Assembly (NCBI GenBank): GCA_947259685.1
Contig: CAMYNC010000203.1
Coordinates: 1-5,396 of the forward strand
From: an uncultured Desulfuromonadales bacterium
GTDB taxonomy: Bacteria > Desulfobacterota > Desulfuromonadia > Desulfuromonadales > Geopsychrobacteraceae
DNA length: 5,396 nucleotides
Direction: 5' to 3'
Position numbers and translations under genes: made by a program. Below the pieces are notes generated by a model. It was not told the origin of the DNA and searched no databases. It was given only the letters and a program-made list of their open reading frames with translations. The stretch's first letter is position 1. Each line of letters begins with the position of its first letter. This document shows, in pieces, positions 4,485 through 5,396 of this stretch.

Positions 4485-4868
4485 TTAGGCTGAAGCAGAT
4501 TTCGGCATCAGATACCACAGGACCCCAGCTACCAGGAACAACGCCGGAACGTCGCCAAGCAGGTTGGCCCGTTCGGTTTCATCGACCAGCGCCTGCACGA
4601 ACATGATGCCGCCATGCACGATGCTCGACCAGATCGTGAACCAGATCAGACTGGCATGCTCCAGCGGATTTTTCGCCGCCCGGATCAAGAAAACTCCCAG
4701 GGTGGCGTAAACGCCCATGATCATCTGCTCGTATTCCGGCTGCCGCGGGGTCCAGCCCCAGCCAGATGGCCAGATCCACATCATCATCAGATAAATTCCG
4801 GCAATGAAAATGACCCCGAAAATGTAGAGAGCGATTTTCAGATACTTGAGTTTTTCTGCCGGCTGCAT
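4485..4868 (-). CDS. Four-helix membrane protein, DUF6632-like
   Basis: 127 residues starting MQPAEKLKYLKIALYIFG. The start is fixed by AAGGAG ending six to eight bases before the ATG on the minus strand; the longer frame upstream is not protein-like. Four hydrophobic segments are visible at about 9-33, 48-64, 72-94 and 103-121. The motifs MWIWPSGWGW (30-39), YEQMIMGVYATLGVFLI (46-62), AAKNPLEHASLIWFTIWSS (64-82) and LLGDVPALFLVAGVLW (103-118) match my memory of DUF6632, a family of small inner-membrane proteins without a known function. Conserved Trp, His (H71, H85) and Asp (D106) residues near the membrane edges might matter. It faces the zinc-ribbon gene convergently. A perfect TATAAT sits ~26 bases upstream of the ATG. 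After the stop there is only a seven-base T run without a clear stem. The fold call is strong; the family name is moderate. Confidence 0.82.
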   Translation of the reverse strand: MQPAEKLKYLKIALYIFGVIFIAGIYLMMMWIWPSGWGWTPRQPEYEQMIMGVYATLGVFLIRAAKNPLEHASLIWFTIWSSIVHGGIMFVQALVDETERANLLGDVPALFLVAGVLWYLMPKSASA

Positions 4869-4893
4869 AAGAAACTCCTTCCCTGAAGTCACG

Positions 4894-4899
4894 ATTATA
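4894..4899 (-). promoter_or_regulatory. -10 element (TATAAT) for the minus-strand membrane protein gene
   Basis: A perfect TATAAT on the minus strand, in AAAATATAATCG, predicts a transcript start near 4887, just ahead of the ribosome binding site (about 4875-4880). No convincing -35 box is present at 16-18 bases. Confidence 0.45.
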
Positions 4900-4919
4900 T
4901 TTTGCTGTTCGATAACCTT

Positions 4920-5380
4920 CTCAGCACCTGACAAGCTCCTGGAAAGTTCCAATCTGGCCAAGTCAGCAGCTGAGAATTTTCTGTAAATATCATACCACGG
5001 CAGGGTGCAGTTAAAACACGATATGGCTGGCCGGAATAGCTGTGAAGGGGCTTGTTTTCGGGTGCAAATCTCCGCTGATTATGCTTAATGTTCGTAGTGA
5101 ATTCAAGACAGTAGCTAAGAAGATGGAGTGGTCTTAATGGAAGTATGACTTGATCTGTCATGAATTGCTGTTATCAGTTAAAGCGAAGTTGTTGATCCAG
5201 AAAGTGCGCACCTCTGCCCTCTAAGTCCTTTAGAAAGGAGTGATTCGTCTTATTGAGTGGAAGCCTGAGAGGAGGCAATCCGCTTGCTCAGGTTGATCAT
5301 ATGGCTTGAGAGCAGGTTGCCGGCTGAATATCCGGATCTCTGAAAATTTTGTGGCGATCATCTGTTCATCCACCTATCGG
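4920..5380. other. Long intergenic/leader region with no supported gene
   Basis: About 460 bases between the divergent minus-strand gene and a gene that begins at or just beyond the right edge. The minus-strand frame across 4895-5161 has an unnatural residue mix and I reject it. I recognise no tRNA, riboswitch class or phage attachment site. Structure noted: TCCT-TTAGAA-AGGA (about 5226-5239) and the hairpin at 5264-5292. The region would suit a long 5' leader or regulatory zone for the right-hand gene. Confidence 0.5.
5264..5292 (+). repeat. Bulged hairpin carrying AGGAGG in the leader of the right-hand gene
   Basis: CCTGAG (5264-5269) pairs with CTCAGG (5287-5292), and inside it CAA (5276-5278) pairs with TTG (5284-5286) around TCCGC. 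The AGGAGG at 5270-5275 is a six-base bulge on the 5' side. A TTG at 5284 with this Shine-Dalgarno-like bulge would open a 19-codon ORF ending at TGA 5341-5343. Confidence 0.4.
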
Positions 5381-5396
5381 AAAGGAGACTGATCCA
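5381..5396 (+). promoter_or_regulatory. Strong ribosome binding site of a gene starting at the right edge
   Basis: AAAGGAG (5381-5387), eight bases, then A as the last base of the window (5396). This is ideal Shine-Dalgarno spacing, so an ATG very likely starts at 5396 and continues outside the window. The gene itself cannot be seen. Confidence 0.6.

Noticed and set aside
4445..4979. Ten-base direct repeat GCTGAGAATT at 4445-4454 and 4970-4979 flanking the DUF6632-like gene
   Set aside because: Ten-base repeats are expected by chance in a window of this size, and no other mobile-element feature accompanies them.
5030..5090. Possible tRNA or GEMM riboswitch suggested by GGTGCAAATC
   Set aside because: No acceptor stem, anticodon arm or conserved riboswitch core could be built around it.
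4895..5161. 88-codon minus-strand ORF upstream of the DUF6632-like gene
   Set aside because: Residue composition is not protein-like, there is no family signal, and it overlaps the TATAAT promoter region of the next gene.

Overview
The window looks like an accessory or 'scar' region of a Gram-negative, probably proteobacterial, chromosome. The zinc-ribbon protein, the MarC-type membrane protein and the lysine/arginine-tailed REP-type transposase give a weak impression of a Desulfuromonas/Geobacter-like deltaproteobacterium. That placement is an impression from protein style, not a measurement. No rRNA, tRNA or CRISPR array was seen.

Left part (1-1353): the end of a modular type I polyketide synthase (PKS) locus, visibly damaged. 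The window opens inside the tail of an acyltransferase module (LPTYPFQRQRYWI motif), which stops at a TAA at 255. The same frame reopens at once and runs to 581, ending in a typical PKS C-terminal docking peptide. After 20 bases comes the start of the next PKS subunit, with an N-terminal docking helix and the first ~80 residues of a ketosynthase. It breaks off at about 940 and is joined to the 3' part of an unrelated, unrecognised gene (958-1353).

Middle (1354-3354): after ~260 bases with no gene there is a compact REP-associated tyrosine transposase (RAYT, Y1/HUH) flanked by two small hairpins (1632-1646 and 2352-2367). The right hairpin runs directly into the C-terminal part of an AlbA_2/divergent-ATPase protein ('RecG-like'), a type commonly encoded inside type I restriction-modification operons. 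About 190 bases later, after a symmetric array of short repeats, comes the first ~23 codons of a type I restriction subunit (hsdR). The simplest reading is a type I R-M operon of which only two internal scraps survive.

Right part (3351-5396): apparently intact genes. These are a six-helix MarC-family membrane protein (its start overlaps the hsdR scrap), a 75-residue protein with a duplicated zinc-binding motif, and, on the minus strand, a 127-residue four-helix membrane protein resembling DUF6632. The last ~500 bases are a leader-like intergenic region ending in a strong Shine-Dalgarno sequence, with the next start codon probably at the last base of the window.

Functionally, the genes do not form one pathway. 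The window is a mosaic of a decayed secondary-metabolite cluster, a single-strand transposase unit, a decayed defence locus and resident housekeeping or membrane genes, with at least three visible junctions (about 940, 2370 and 3321). I did not find convincing evidence of a wholly new system. The most worthwhile points are the in-frame stop in the PKS tail, the vestigial R-M locus and the four-site symmetric repeat array ahead of hsdR.
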